From JBCCSZ01 sp039821145 (lineage in GTDB: Bacteria; Bacteroidota; Bacteroidia; Chitinophagales; Saprospiraceae): 64,000 bases of DNA. The translations under genes and the position numbers were made by a program. The stretch covers positions 20,466 to 84,465 of the forward strand of contig JBCBOS010000032.1 in NCBI GenBank assembly GCA_039821145.1, given 5' to 3'. Within the stretch, counting starts at the first letter, position 1. The number at the start of each line of letters is the position of its first letter. This document shows, piece by piece, positions 17,819-27,500 of the stretch. Below the pieces are notes generated by a model, which was not told the origin of the DNA, ran no database searches, and was given only the letters and a program-made list of their open reading frames with translations.

Positions 17819-20524
17819 GTGAGAATTACTTTCCGCATCCACTACAATACCAATTGGGGACAACAAATCGCCCTGAGTGGTTCCCCCGCCGAGCTCGGCC
17901 AAAGCGATCCCCAAAAAGCTGTCCAACTCCAATACCTCCGCGAGGGAGATTGGCAATTGGTCCTAGAAGTCGACAAATGGCCAGCATCTTTTGACTACAA
18001 ATACCTGCTGATCAACGATCAGGGAGACGTCCTGGAACAAGAATGGGGCATCCCACGTGAGGTCTCTCTAGACGCCCAACTCCAACAGGTCATCTTCCGG
18101 GACAGTTGGCGGTCTCGCCACAACTTGGACAATGCCTTTTACTCCTCGGCCTTTCAGAATGTAATCTTCCGGGCGACTCCTTTTTCCAGTCCCCAGCTCC
18201 CAATCGATTCGTCCAAGACCATCTGCCGCTTCCAGATACACGCCCCTCGCCTCCAAGCAGGGACGCAACTGTGCGTCTGTGGCAACATCCCCGAGTTGGG
18301 CAATTGGGACAGCAAAAAAGCCTTGCTGCTGGGCAATGAAAAACACCCTCGTTGGTCGGGCGACATCTCGGTGCGCCCCACTGGCTCCATCGAGTACAAA
18401 TACGGCATCCATCATCCTGAAACTGGCGAAGTCTTATTGGAGAGTGGCGAAAACCGCAAGCTGAGCATCTACGACTTCCCCTCCAGCAACGAACTGTTGT
18501 GCCTCACCGATGAGTATTTCCAACACCCCAAAGGGCAATGGAAAGCTGCCGGGGTTGCCATGCCCGTTTTCTCGCTGCGCTCCCAGAATGGTTTTGGCGT
18601 AGGAGAATTTGCAGACCTCCCGCTGCTGGTCGACTGGGCGGATTCCATCGGACTCAAAATGGTGCAAATCCTGCCCATCAACGATACAGCAGCCACCGGG
18701 ACCTGGGTCGATTCCTATCCCTACGCCTCCATCTCAACCCTGGCCCTGCACCCCCTCTACCTGCGCATCGACAAAATCGATGGATTTGCAGAGGTGGTGG
18801 ACCAAGAAGCCTATCAAAAAGAACGCGATGCCCTCAATGCCTTGGACAAGGTAGACTACGAGGCCGTCATGCGGCACAAGCTCGCCTATGCCAAGGCCAT
18901 ATACGACAAAAAGCGGACGGCCTTTCTGAAAAGTGCCCCCTTCAAACAATTCCTCAAAGAAAGCGAAGACTGGCTCAAAGCATATGCCTACTTCTGCCAC
19001 TTGCGAGACAAGTTTGGTACGGTCGACTTCAGCCAATGGGGAGAAGATGCTGTCTTTTCGAAGGCTCGTTTGAAAAAGGCTTGTGGGACGCGTTCTGCGG
19101 CTTACAAAAGCATTGGGTTTTACTACTTTTTGCAATTCCACCTGGACGCCCAATTGCAGGAAGCAGCGGCCTATGCCCGAGGCAAGGGCCTCATCCTCAA
19201 GGGAGACATTCCCATTGGCATCTACCGCTACAGCACAGATGCCTGGGTCGAACCACAGCTGTACAATATGAATGGCCAATCCGGCGCACCACCCGATCCA
19301 TTTTCTGACAGTGGCCAAAACTGGGGATTCCCTACCTACAACTGGGCAGAGATGGCCAAAGATGGCTACCAATGGTGGCAGCGGCGTTTCCAACAACTCT
19401 CCCGCTATTTCGATACCTTCCGCATCGACCACATCCTCGGATTCTTTCGCATCTGGCAAATTCCATTGGATCAAGTCGAGGGGACAATGGGCTTTTTCAA
19501 CCCAGCCCTCCCCGTCGGCATCGGCGACTTTCGCAATCGGGGCATCTACCCAGATGTAGACCGCTTTTGCAAACCATACATCACAGCGGCCATCTTGCAG
19601 GCAACCTTTGGCGAGGAAGCAGCCTATGTAGAGGAGACTTTTCTCGACAATCCCCCCAATGGGCCACTAACGTTCAAGGCCGACTATGACAGCCAACAAA
19701 AGGTCAAGCAGTTTTTTGAAGATCCCGCTCATCAGGACAAGGCACATCTCCAAGAAGGTCTCTACCAACTCCAGGGAAATGTCCTGTTCTTCGAAGAGCC
19801 AGGCTCCAATGGGCAAGCCTTCCACCCCCGCATCGACTTTCACAAGACCTCTTCTTTCCGCGCCTTGGATGGACACAACCAGCACCGACTGAAAGAAATC
19901 CACGACGATTATTTCTACCACCGCCAAGAGGAATTTTGGAGAGAACAGGCCATGGTCAAGCTGCCCGCCATCAAGGAAGCCACCAATATGTTGATTTGTG
20001 GGGAAGACTTGGGAATGGTGCCAGCCTGTGTCCCCGGTGTGATGCGCGACCTGGGCATCCTGACTTTGGAGATACAGCGAATGTCCAAAAACCCACAGAC
20101 TGAATTTCTGCAAGACAAAGACATTCCTTATCTGTCAGTCTGCAGCCCGTCTACCCACGACATGGCTCCCATCCGGGCCTGGTGGGAAGAGATGGACCCC
20201 AACCAAAGACGGCGGTTCTACCACGGGGAATTGTTCATGGCAGGGGAGCCGCCAGCCCAGTGCCAGCCAGAGGCAGTCAAGCGCATCATTTGGCAGCACC
20301 TCTCTTGGCCCAGCATGTGGGCGGTATTTCCCATCCAGGACTTGCTGGCCCTGGACGAAAACCTTCGATTGGATGATCCACAGGAGGAGCGCATCAACAT
20401 CCCGGCCATCATTCCACATTACTGGCGCTACCGACTCCACCTCAGCATAGAGGAGCTTCAACAGGCAGATTCGTTCAATGAACAACTAAAAGAGATCTTG
20501 CAGGCAACCGGGCGGGTAGGATAG
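17819..20524 (+). CDS. malQ: 4-alpha-glucanotransferase (GH77) with two CBM20 domains
   Basis: The product has 901 residues. Two N-terminal starch-binding CBM20 modules (residues about 1-100 and 135-235, the second with CGNIPELGNWDSKKA) precede a GH77 catalytic domain. The nucleophile is Asp537 in FRIDHILGFF, the acid/base is Glu729 in GEDLGMVP, and the third acid is Asp781 in STHDMAP. The enzyme moves alpha-1,4-glucan segments between maltodextrins in cytoplasmic glycogen or maltose metabolism. The two-CBM20 form resembles plant DPE2 and is the usual long Bacteroidota type. The start is GTG. The next gene begins 14 bases after the stop, but its function is unrelated. Confidence 0.95.
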   Translation: MRITFRIHYNTNWGQQIALSGSPAELGQSDPQKAVQLQYLREGDWQLVLEVDKWPASFDYKYLLINDQGDVLEQEWGIPREVSLDAQLQQVIFRDSWRSRHNLDNAFYSSAFQNVIFRATPFSSPQLPIDSSKTICRFQIHAPRLQAGTQLCVCGNIPELGNWDSKKALLLGNEKHPRWSGDISVRPTGSIEYKYGIHHPETGEVLLESGENRKLSIYDFPSSNELLCLTDEYFQHPKGQWKAAGVAMPVFSLRSQNGFGVGEFADLPLLVDWADSIGLKMVQILPINDTAATGTWVDSYPYASISTLALHPLYLRIDKIDGFAEVVDQEAYQKERDALNALDKVDYEAVMRHKLAYAKAIYDKKRTAFLKSAPFKQFLKESEDWLKAYAYFCHLRDKFGTVDFSQWGEDAVFSKARLKKACGTRSAAYKSIGFYYFLQFHLDAQLQEAAAYARGKGLILKGDIPIGIYRYSTDAWVEPQLYNMNGQSGAPPDPFSDSGQNWGFPTYNWAEMAKDGYQWWQRRFQQLSRYFDTFRIDHILGFFRIWQIPLDQVEGTMGFFNPALPVGIGDFRNRGIYPDVDRFCKPYITAAILQATFGEEAAYVEETFLDNPPNGPLTFKADYDSQQKVKQFFEDPAHQDKAHLQEGLYQLQGNVLFFEEPGSNGQAFHPRIDFHKTSSFRALDGHNQHRLKEIHDDYFYHRQEEFWREQAMVKLPAIKEATNMLICGEDLGMVPACVPGVMRDLGILTLEIQRMSKNPQTEFLQDKDIPYLSVCSPSTHDMAPIRAWWEEMDPNQRRRFYHGELFMAGEPPAQCQPEAVKRIIWQHLSWPSMWAVFPIQDLLALDENLRLDDPQEERINIPAIIPHYWRYRLHLSIEELQQADSFNEQLKEILQATGRVG

Positions 20525-20538
20525 TTGTTGGTATTCAT

Positions 20539-21186
20539 ATGACAAACTCATCTTGCTACGAGCGGCTGTCTGAGAAATTTGCCTACCTATTCGAAGCAAA
20601 GCTTTTGGAAGAACTCTGTGCCTATGGCAGAATGCAGCAGTTTGAGGAAAGTGATGTGCTGATGGAAATTGGCCAAGGCATTACCCACATTCCCATCATC
20701 CTCTCTGGCTCCGTGCGAATCCTGACGGAAGACAAGGAAGGCCAAGAACTCTTGCTCTACTACCTGGAAACTGGCGATACCTGTGCCGTCACCCTGAACT
20801 GCTGTACGCGCAAGGCCAAAAGTCGCATCCGCGCGCAGGCCGAATCCACCGCTGAACTCCTCTTCATCCCAGTAGACAAGATGGAAGAATGGTTGATCCG
20901 CTACCACTCCTGGCGCAATTTTGTCCTCGACAGCTACAGCGGCCGCCTGGACGAGATGCTGTTGGCCATAGATAATCTGGTGTTCAACAACATGGAGGAG
21001 CGTCTGATCAAGTACCTCAAAGACAAGGTCTGGGTCAACAAATCGCCTACTTTGCAGATCACACACTACCAAATTGCCAATGACCTGCACTCTTCCCGCG
21101 TCGTCATTTCTCGCCTGATGAAGAAGCTGGAAAAGGACCAAAAAATCATTCAACACCGCAACAAGGTCGAAGTGCTGGACTTCTGA
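20539..21186 (+). CDS. Crp/Fnr-family transcriptional regulator, likely of sulfur stress
   Basis: The product has 215 residues. The N-terminal cNMP-like beta-roll (about residues 20-130) holds three conserved-looking cysteines in GDTCAVTLNCC (Cys82, Cys88, Cys89) and lacks a recognisable cAMP-binding signature. The C-terminal winged HTH carries the recognition helix in SSRVVISRLMKKLE. Regulators with this CxxxxxCC pattern are often found next to MBL-rhodanese and sulfur-transfer genes in Bacteroidota, as here. I infer that the cysteines sense persulfide or redox state. A 5-4-5 palindrome of Crp/Fnr geometry lies between this gene and the MBL-rhodanese gene. Confidence 0.88.
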   Translation: MTNSSCYERLSEKFAYLFEAKLLEELCAYGRMQQFEESDVLMEIGQGITHIPIILSGSVRILTEDKEGQELLLYYLETGDTCAVTLNCCTRKAKSRIRAQAESTAELLFIPVDKMEEWLIRYHSWRNFVLDSYSGRLDEMLLAIDNLVFNNMEERLIKYLKDKVWVNKSPTLQITHYQIANDLHSSRVVISRLMKKLEKDQKIIQHRNKVEVLDF

Positions 21187-21254
21187 TCCATCCAATTGTA
21201 CTCATTACATAGTGGTATGGGCGAGTACACCGAATTTATTTTGTTCCAAATCAA

Positions 21255-21300
21255 GGCTGAAAACGCAGTCGATGCCATAGCATCGGCGAGGCTTTCAACC
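21255..21300. repeat. Imperfect 46-base hairpin element
   Basis: Two 21-base arms (21255-21275 and 21280-21300) flank the loop CATA. The inner CGATGC/GCATCG is perfect, and outer TGAAA/TTTCA pairs continue the stem with some mismatches. The minus-strand RNA would pair better through G-U wobbles. It is followed at once by CCTACC-GGA-GGTAGG (21307-21321). The pair looks like dispersed intergenic palindromic elements rather than a terminator. Confidence 0.45.
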
Positions 21301-21380
21301 CCCGCCTACCGGAGGTAGGGCAGAGTTGGGGCAAAAGAGAAAGGTAGACGAAGTCCCAAACCACTTTGGATTGAGTATAT

Positions 21381-21394
21381 GTAACTGCTGTTAC
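21381..21394. promoter_or_regulatory. Candidate Crp/Fnr operator GTAAC-N4-GTTAC
   Basis: GTAAC-TGCT-GTTAC is a perfect 5-4-5 dyad, the geometry used by Crp/Fnr dimers. Its centre (21387.5) lies about 40 bases upstream of the transcription start predicted from the -7 box at 21417. That is the class II activator position, and no -33 TTG box is present at that place. The nearest candidate regulator is the Crp/Fnr gene just upstream. Confidence 0.55.
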
Positions 21395-21416
21395 CCATCG
21401 TGCAGTCCGAATTGCG

Positions 21417-21424
21417 TATCTTTG
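21417..21424 (+). promoter_or_regulatory. -7 box TATCTTTG
   Basis: A perfect TAnnTTTG match, 62 bases before the ATG at 21487. It lies inside the longer open frame that begins at 21400 and so argues for the downstream start. Confidence 0.6.
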
Positions 21425-21486
21425 ATCCACACAACAATGGAAGAGTGGACCCCACGGCTCCCCTCTTCACCAAACACAGGAGGAAC

Positions 21487-22899
21487 ATGAGAATAGAACA
21501 AATTTATACCGGTTGTCTGGCACAAGGTGCCTATTACATCGAGAGTGAGGGAGAGGTGGCCATCATCGATCCCTTGCGAGAAGTACAACCTTACATCGAT
21601 CGCATCGAGAAAAGAGGGGCCAAGCTCAAGTACATCTTCGAGACCCATTTTCACGCTGATTTTGTCAGTGGCCACGTCACCCTGGCGGAAAAAACGGGTG
21701 CTCCCATCATCTACGGCCCCCATGCCAACCCCTCTTTCGAAGCCATCATTGCAGAGGATGGACAAGAATTCCCACTCGGCAATGTCGTCTTGAAAGCACT
21801 CCACACGCCGGGACACACCATGGAAAGCACCACGTATCTGTTGCGGGATGAAGAGAGACGGGATCACGCCATCTTCTCGGGCGACACCCTCTTCCTGGGA
21901 GATGTGGGTCGACCAGACTTGGCGCAAAAGGCCGCCGATATGACCAAGGAGGAACTCGCTGGACTGCTCTACGAAAGCCTGCGCAACAAGATCATGCCCC
22001 TGCCCGACGACCTCATCGTCTACCCTGCCCATGGAGCTGGCTCAGCCTGTGGAAAGAACATGATGAAGGAAACCGTCGATACCCTGGGCAATCAGAAAAA
22101 GATGAATTACGCCCTTCGAGCTGACATGAGCAAGGAGGAGTTCATCAAAGAAGTGACGGATGGTCTGCTGCCACCTCCTGCCTATTTCCCCTTGAATGTA
22201 CAGATGAATAAGGAGGGGTATGAGAGCATCGACACAGTCATCCGCCAAGGCAGCCATGCCCTTTCTCCTGCAGAATTCGAACGGATGGCCAATGAGACAG
22301 GTGCCATTGTGCTCGACGTTCGCCACCAAAGCGAATTTGCCAAAGGCCACATTCCGCGTTCCATTTTCATCGGACTCAAAGGAGGATTTGCCCCTTGGGT
22401 AGGCGCCTTGATCAAAGACGTCAAACAACCCATTCTGCTGGTTGTAGAAGAGGAGCGGGTGGAAGAAGCCGTCACTCGACTTTCCCGGGTGGGTTTCGAC
22501 CAGACACTCGGCTATCTGAAAGGAGGATTCTCCGCCTGGGAAGCAGCAGGTATGGAGGTCGACAGCGTGTCTTCGGTCCCCGCCGAGCAATTGTTCCAAG
22601 CGTGGCAAAAAAATCCAGAGGTCGCCATTGTCGATGTGAGAAAACCCGGTGAATACTTGTCTTCCCACATCGAATCGGCACAAAGCACTCCCTTGAATGA
22701 GCTGAACGATCACCTGGCAAGCATGCCCCAGCAAGGAGAGTTCTTCGTACACTGTGCCGGAGGCTACCGCTCCATGATTGCCGCCTCCATCCTCAAAGCC
22801 AGAGGCATTCACAATTTCATGGATGTCGACGGAGGATTCGGCAAGATCAAAACCACAGAACTTCCCGTCACAGAGGAAGTCTGCCCAAGTACATTATAA
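21487..22899 (+). CDS. MBL-fold persulfide dioxygenase-like protein with two rhodanese domains
   Basis: The product has 470 residues. The metallo-beta-lactamase domain (about 1-240) has the metal motif THFHADFVSGH (His54, His56, Asp58), HTPGHTMES, FSGDTLF and YPAHGAGS, as in ETHE1/CstB-type persulfide dioxygenases. The first rhodanese domain (about 265-355) has no catalytic Cys (its loop reads LLVVEEERV) and is probably structural. The second (about 370-460) keeps Cys423 in VHCAGGYRS. The enzyme should oxidise protein or low-molecular-weight persulfides and transfer sulfane sulfur. The ATG at 21487 follows an AGGAGG-like site. Thioredoxin follows after 9 bases, and a Crp/Fnr gene and operator lie upstream, so this looks like a sulfide-detoxification module. 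Confidence 0.92.
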   Translation: MRIEQIYTGCLAQGAYYIESEGEVAIIDPLREVQPYIDRIEKRGAKLKYIFETHFHADFVSGHVTLAEKTGAPIIYGPHANPSFEAIIAEDGQEFPLGNVVLKALHTPGHTMESTTYLLRDEERRDHAIFSGDTLFLGDVGRPDLAQKAADMTKEELAGLLYESLRNKIMPLPDDLIVYPAHGAGSACGKNMMKETVDTLGNQKKMNYALRADMSKEEFIKEVTDGLLPPPAYFPLNVQMNKEGYESIDTVIRQGSHALSPAEFERMANETGAIVLDVRHQSEFAKGHIPRSIFIGLKGGFAPWVGALIKDVKQPILLVVEEERVEEAVTRLSRVGFDQTLGYLKGGFSAWEAAGMEVDSVSSVPAEQLFQAWQKNPEVAIVDVRKPGEYLSSHIESAQSTPLNELNDHLASMPQQGEFFVHCAGGYRSMIAASILKARGIHNFMDVDGGFGKIKTTELPVTEEVCPSTL

Positions 22900-22908
22900 G
22901 CGCATCAC

Positions 22909-23214
22909 ATGGCTCAGAAACAATCTTTTCACGACATCATCAACGGCGAACAGCCCGTGCTCATCGACTTCTTTGCCGAATGGTGCGGCCCTTGCAAAGC
23001 AATGGCTCCCGTCCTCAAAGAGGTAGCAGGCAAATGGAATGAGCAGGTGAGAGTCATCAAGATCGACATCGACAAGAACCAGTTGTTGAGTTCTCGGCTG
23101 CAGATCAGAGGAGTGCCTACCTTTGTTTTGTACCAAAAGGGGAAAGTTGCCTGGCGGGCTTCCGGCATGCAAACGGCCCACCAATTGGAGCAAGCCATTC
23201 AATCAGTCCTTTGA
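22909..23214 (+). CDS. Thioredoxin
   Basis: The product has 101 residues, a single thioredoxin domain with the active site WCGPCK (Cys26, Cys29) and the cis-proline loop RGVPTF. There is no signal peptide, so it is cytoplasmic. It starts 9 bases after the MBL-rhodanese gene and is surely cotranscribed. Reduction of the rhodanese persulfide is the likely job. Its last 12 bases overlap the 3' end of the convergent gene. Confidence 0.93.
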   Translation: MAQKQSFHDIINGEQPVLIDFFAEWCGPCKAMAPVLKEVAGKWNEQVRVIKIDIDKNQLLSSRLQIRGVPTFVLYQKGKVAWRASGMQTAHQLEQAIQSVL

Positions 23215-23607
23215 GGCTGACTTGTCCAACAATTGATCGACCAAACGCTGTATCAACATTCGGCTGATTCGCTTGCGAAGTTCTGCCTCGTGTTGGCTGT
23301 AGAAGTCCCATTCCTCCATGCTGAATTGACCGACGATCAGCCCCATCATCCACTCCCGAAAGCGCAGGTCTTTTTGCACGGCGCGTTCTATGTACGCCTG
23401 TTTTTGTTGGCGAGAGGACTGCTGGAAGACCCCTTTGTACTTTTTGGTGTAGCGCAGAAATGCTTGGACGAGTAGGTCGTTTTGCAGTTTGAGGACGGGC
23501 CGGAGGCTTCGGTGGTGAAACATCTCAATGGGACTCGTTGCCAGTGCATCTTTGATGGTGGGAATCTGTGGGCGAAGTTGGAGCAAAGCGGTATCTCGAT
23601 CGGTCAT
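23203..23607 (-). CDS. Conserved hypothetical protein
   Basis: The product has 134 residues from MTDRDTALLQL; three more codons are possible upstream (23616). It is soluble and helical, with SLRPVLKLQNDLLVQAFLRY in the middle and DLRFREWMMGLIVGQFSMEEWDFY further on. I have seen this pattern in short Bacteroidota proteins, some labelled glyoxalase without reason; no catalytic motif is visible here. It overlaps the thioredoxin gene tail to tail by 12 bases. Confidence 0.75.
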   Translation of the reverse strand: MTDRDTALLQLRPQIPTIKDALATSPIEMFHHRSLRPVLKLQNDLLVQAFLRYTKKYKGVFQQSSRQQKQAYIERAVQKDLRFREWMMGLIVGQFSMEEWDFYSQHEAELRKRISRMLIQRLVDQLLDKSASKD

Positions 23608-23656
23608 AGAATGCAAAACAGCAAATCCTCTTTTTTGTTTGGCTGCTGTGGCACTC

Positions 23657-24313
23657 TCAATTTTTTTGCGCTAAGTATTCCTTCACTTTTTCTTGGCATC
23701 TCCGGTAGGACCGCACCTTGGCATCGAGCAAATAGCGATAGGTCGAAATGGTGTTGCCCAGTTCAGCGCTGTAGTAATGCTCTTGACTGCTGTCGGCATG
23801 GATCGATCCACCCCAGGATACCAGGTCGAAATGCTTTTTGATATAAGGGTAAAAGTGTCGGTCGTAGAGGTTCTTTGTGCTCCCATCGATGTGTGCCACC
23901 GGATGGTAGGCTTCGTAGAGGGAGATGATGGCTTTTTTCTTGCCAAAATCCTTGAGAAATCGAATGTCACCTGACTGCGTCAGTACATTGAAGGCCTCTT
24001 CTTGTAGATCGACATCCTGCAGGTTGAGCAAAGAGACCGCCAGGCGATTGATTTGGTTGACATCTCCCCGGGCCAATATTAGCTGCAACAAAGTATCGGC
24101 CTTGGCCACCTGATTTGTCGAGTGGACAACGCCCTGTTCCAGGCGCCGCAGATTTTCCTGGCATTCTTCTTCCAGATAGGTCATGTGGTTGGAGAGGAGT
24201 TCTTCGCGGGAGCTGTTTTCTGCACATTTGTTGAGCTGAAAGGCAATCAAGATGCCGATGAACACCACGGCAAACTCCAGCCCGTGATTCAGCCAGTCTA
24301 TCTTTTTGGTCAT
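23657..24313 (-). CDS. Single-span membrane protein, DUF6090-like
   Basis: The product has 218 residues from MTKKIDWLNHGLEF; the frame is open to 24475, but the extension has an odd second hydrophobic run and no ribosome site. One N-terminal membrane helix (about residues 11-26, AVVFIGILIAFQLN) resembles the FIGILIALQIN segment of the DUF6090 family common in Bacteroidota. The rest is a helical periplasmic or cytoplasmic domain (EELLSNHMTYLEEECQENL, FLKDFGKKKAIISLYEAY). Function unknown. Confidence 0.75.
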   Translation of the reverse strand: MTKKIDWLNHGLEFAVVFIGILIAFQLNKCAENSSREELLSNHMTYLEEECQENLRRLEQGVVHSTNQVAKADTLLQLILARGDVNQINRLAVSLLNLQDVDLQEEAFNVLTQSGDIRFLKDFGKKKAIISLYEAYHPVAHIDGSTKNLYDRHFYPYIKKHFDLVSWGGSIHADSSQEHYYSAELGNTISTYRYLLDAKVRSYRRCQEKVKEYLAQKN

Positions 24314-24503
24314 TTCATTGCGTCTTTGCTTAGCGATTGTTGCCTGCGGCAATTGAAAGTACTGATTTACTGGCAATATTCCTATTGAGGCCACCCTGAC
24401 CACTACAAAGACAAAAAGCACCACCCGACCGAATGCCATTTCCAAAAGAAAGTGCAATTCCGTCCGGTGATGCAAACCACGATCACGTATTAGTACGGTT
24501 GAT

Positions 24504-24532
24504 AAATTTTACCAGGCAGGCTGGCAAAATTT
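24504..24532 (-). terminator. Hairpin terminator after the LruC gene
   Basis: On the minus strand AAATTTTGCCAG pairs with CTGGTAAAATTT across a 5-base loop, with one G-U wobble. It lies 14 bases past the stop codon of the LruC-domain gene. The A-rich and T-rich arms would allow termination in either direction. Confidence 0.5.
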
Positions 24533-24545
24533 TAGGTATTTAGGG

Positions 24546-27500
24546 TCAATGTTTGTTGAAGCATCGACCAGAGTTTCGGTAACTGTCGTCATCGATGTAC
24601 CAACTGAGGTTGGCATCTTGCTGTACATATTCGTCGAAGCGGAAGTAGGCATTCAGCAAATCGACCTTTTCGAGCGGATATTTCCACGAGGTTGGCAAGT
24701 ACAGTGCCCAAGGCAAGTTGGTATCGCTGAGGTAGTATTTGCCCGACCCGGCATTCGAATCATCGTCCACCGTTCCAAAGAGACCACTCTTCATGGCAGC
24801 TGTTGGCTCGGTATTCGGCAAGTGGATTTCGTGGCCGTTGATCCCGTTTCCTTCCAAGAAGAACTTGGGCGTGTAATTGGCCGGATAATCCAGGCTTCCA
24901 TCCAGTTCCACCACAATCTGCATCTCGATTGGGGTGTAGTACGAGCCACTGAGTGAGGCATTGACTACTTCAGTGGTTGGCACGTCCAGCAACTCTTTGG
25001 GCTTGTTGATTTTGATGATCTTGTAGCCCCCGGCAGCCTCCGAAGAAAACTTGATGCTGTGTGGAGAATACAATTCAAAGGTGGCATTGGTATTCGGATC
25101 GGGGAAGGCAATGCAAAAGTCGTTGTTGTACTGTCCTCCCATGGCCATGATCCGCAGGTCGTAGGTAAACTGGTAGATTTTGTTGTTCTGATTGGTCACG
25201 ATGCCCTCCTTGATTTCCACTACGAAATCGTTGAAGTCGTAATCTCCTTTTTGTGGCCAAAGGTCTTCGTAGGCCAAGGTTCCGAATGAGTTGGCCGACG
25301 GCCTGTACTGCACAAATTGCTTGTTGGGATCGGTCGGATCGGGATCGCTGTCGTTGGGAATGCCATCGTTGTCCAGGTCGTTGTCTGCGTTGTTGTTGTA
25401 GACCTTGGTGCGCGTATCTGGTGCATCGCAGGCAAAATTGACTTTGAGATAAGCGATCTCTTTGGTTCCCGTCCCCGCTACTCTCGAATTGATCAGGTAA
25501 TCTTCTACCTCTCCCAGGTACAACTCTCCACTGTGGTCATTGCTTCTGAAGGCCGTCTCCGATACCCGACACCGAATGGCCATATTACCTCCTGCAAAAT
25601 TGGAGGGTACATTGACCTTTTGATCGACCACAGCCGCGGTGGTCACTCGCTCGGAATCTGTGTAAAAGTCGTCGAAGGTGCCATCGCCATTCCAATCCAT
25701 CCACAGGCCATAATAGATGTCCACATCGCTCATGGTGGTGCGCAAGGTGATGGAGATGGTGGCACTGTCGCCAGCTTTGTAGACGGTTGGATAGACCAAG
25801 CCATCATCGTGGGAATCTCCTGTAGCAAGTGCATTGGAGGGATCGGTTGTTTCCTCCGACACCTTGGTTCCCAACCAAACCATGTCGTAATCCGGGATGT
25901 TGTCGGCGTAGACATCTTGGGCGTACACAAAATGCGTGGCAGATGGCAGGCTGCTCAAATCGCTGTAATCCTTTTTGTACAAAGCCGGAATTTCTATGGG
26001 ACAAGAGAAACCGTCATTGTAGCGCAGTCCGGCTGTAGAAGCGAGTACAAAGCGGGCCTCTCTGGTATTGACGTCCACTCGGAAGACTTTTCCTGTGCTG
26101 TTGTGCGAGATGTACAAATATCCATTCTTCCCCGTCCACTGTGCGCCAAATCCACCAGAAGGAACTGCATCTCCAGTGAGTGCTCCCACTGTTGACTTGG
26201 TATTGGTCGAAGTATTGAACTTGTACAAAGTGGCATTGTGTACTGCGTAGAAGTTTCCATCCTTGTTGTAGGCCATGTCCCAGCCCGGCATGCCTTCGCC
26301 GGAGTAAGTCGCCACCAATGTAGGACCGGAGACGTCGATCTTTTTGATGTCGCCCCCTTCTTTTCCATACCAATACCCCAGCGTATCCATGTCTCCAACA
26401 TAGATTTTTTTGGAGAATGACAAACCCAGGGTCTTCACCGTTCCGACATCATCCAAGCTGATGAACTCTCGCCCGACAGCACCATATGCCAGGCCGTTGC
26501 GCGGGTCAAAGCCCAATCCATTGGCCTGGTGAGAGATGGTTGCAATGACGGTATAATCTCCCGTATTGGGGTCTAGCTTTCCGTATACGTTGGGTTGTCC
26601 TCGCTTTTGGTAAACCTGATACAGGGCAGGGTCACAATTGAAGTAGGCCGGATTTTCTGTCAGTGCCCGGTTGATGGTTACGTCTGCCGAATGAGTACCC
26701 GTACTGGAGGCCCCGTTGATGATGACGCCATTGGTGTGGATGCCATTGGGCTGAGAAGCGCCCACTCGGGCATCGTAAGAGATGCGCATGCTGGTCCCGG
26801 CTGGCAGCGTAATGCTTCCCCAGGTGAGCGTTCCTGTACTGCCATAAGTTGGCTGCAGGCTTTCGTCAAATGATCCGCCCGCATCAAACTCGATGGTATC
26901 ACCAATATAAGTAAATCCAGATGGCATGGCATCCGAGACAGAGATGGAAGTGGCATCGGAATCAGAATCGTTGGTCAAAAAGATGTGATAAGAAACCACC
27001 CCGCCTGGCCCCGTTTCTGAGGTCACATCGATGGAGACATCGACATTGGCACAAAATGGTTCAAACCCACAATCCGGGTCGTTGCAATCAATCAGGCCGT
27101 CGCCATCGTCATCGATGCCGTTGGTACAATCTGTTTCAAAGGGAGGTGCCCCCAAAAAGCAGCCCATTCCGTCGTTGGAATTGGTGGGCTCGCCCGTAGC
27201 GATGTGGACGGTGGCAATGACGTTGCCGTTGCCGTCAAAAGTGGCCCGGTAGATGCGACCATCCGTATTGTTGGCGAAGTAGGAAAATCCACCTGAATCA
27301 GACCAGGCCGCTCCAAATCCTCCGCTGGAACCAAAAGTACCAGATAGGTTCCCAATGATGTCGATGGTCTTTGCAACCGGATCAATTTCCAGCAAGTCCA
27401 TTCCAGAAGATAGGCCATAGAATTTTTGGGTGATGCTGTTGTAGGTAATGTCGTTGACCCCTGGGATGGACCCACCCGAGAGATTGGTCACACTCACCTC

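Noticed and set aside
18538..19308. 256-codon frame inside the glucanotransferase gene
   Set aside because: Out-of-frame shadow; the GH77 frame carries all catalytic motifs.
21400..21486. Upstream extension of the MBL-rhodanese protein by 29 residues
   Set aside because: The consensus -7 box lies inside it, the extra residues match no MBL N-terminus, and the ATG at 21487 has a good ribosome site.
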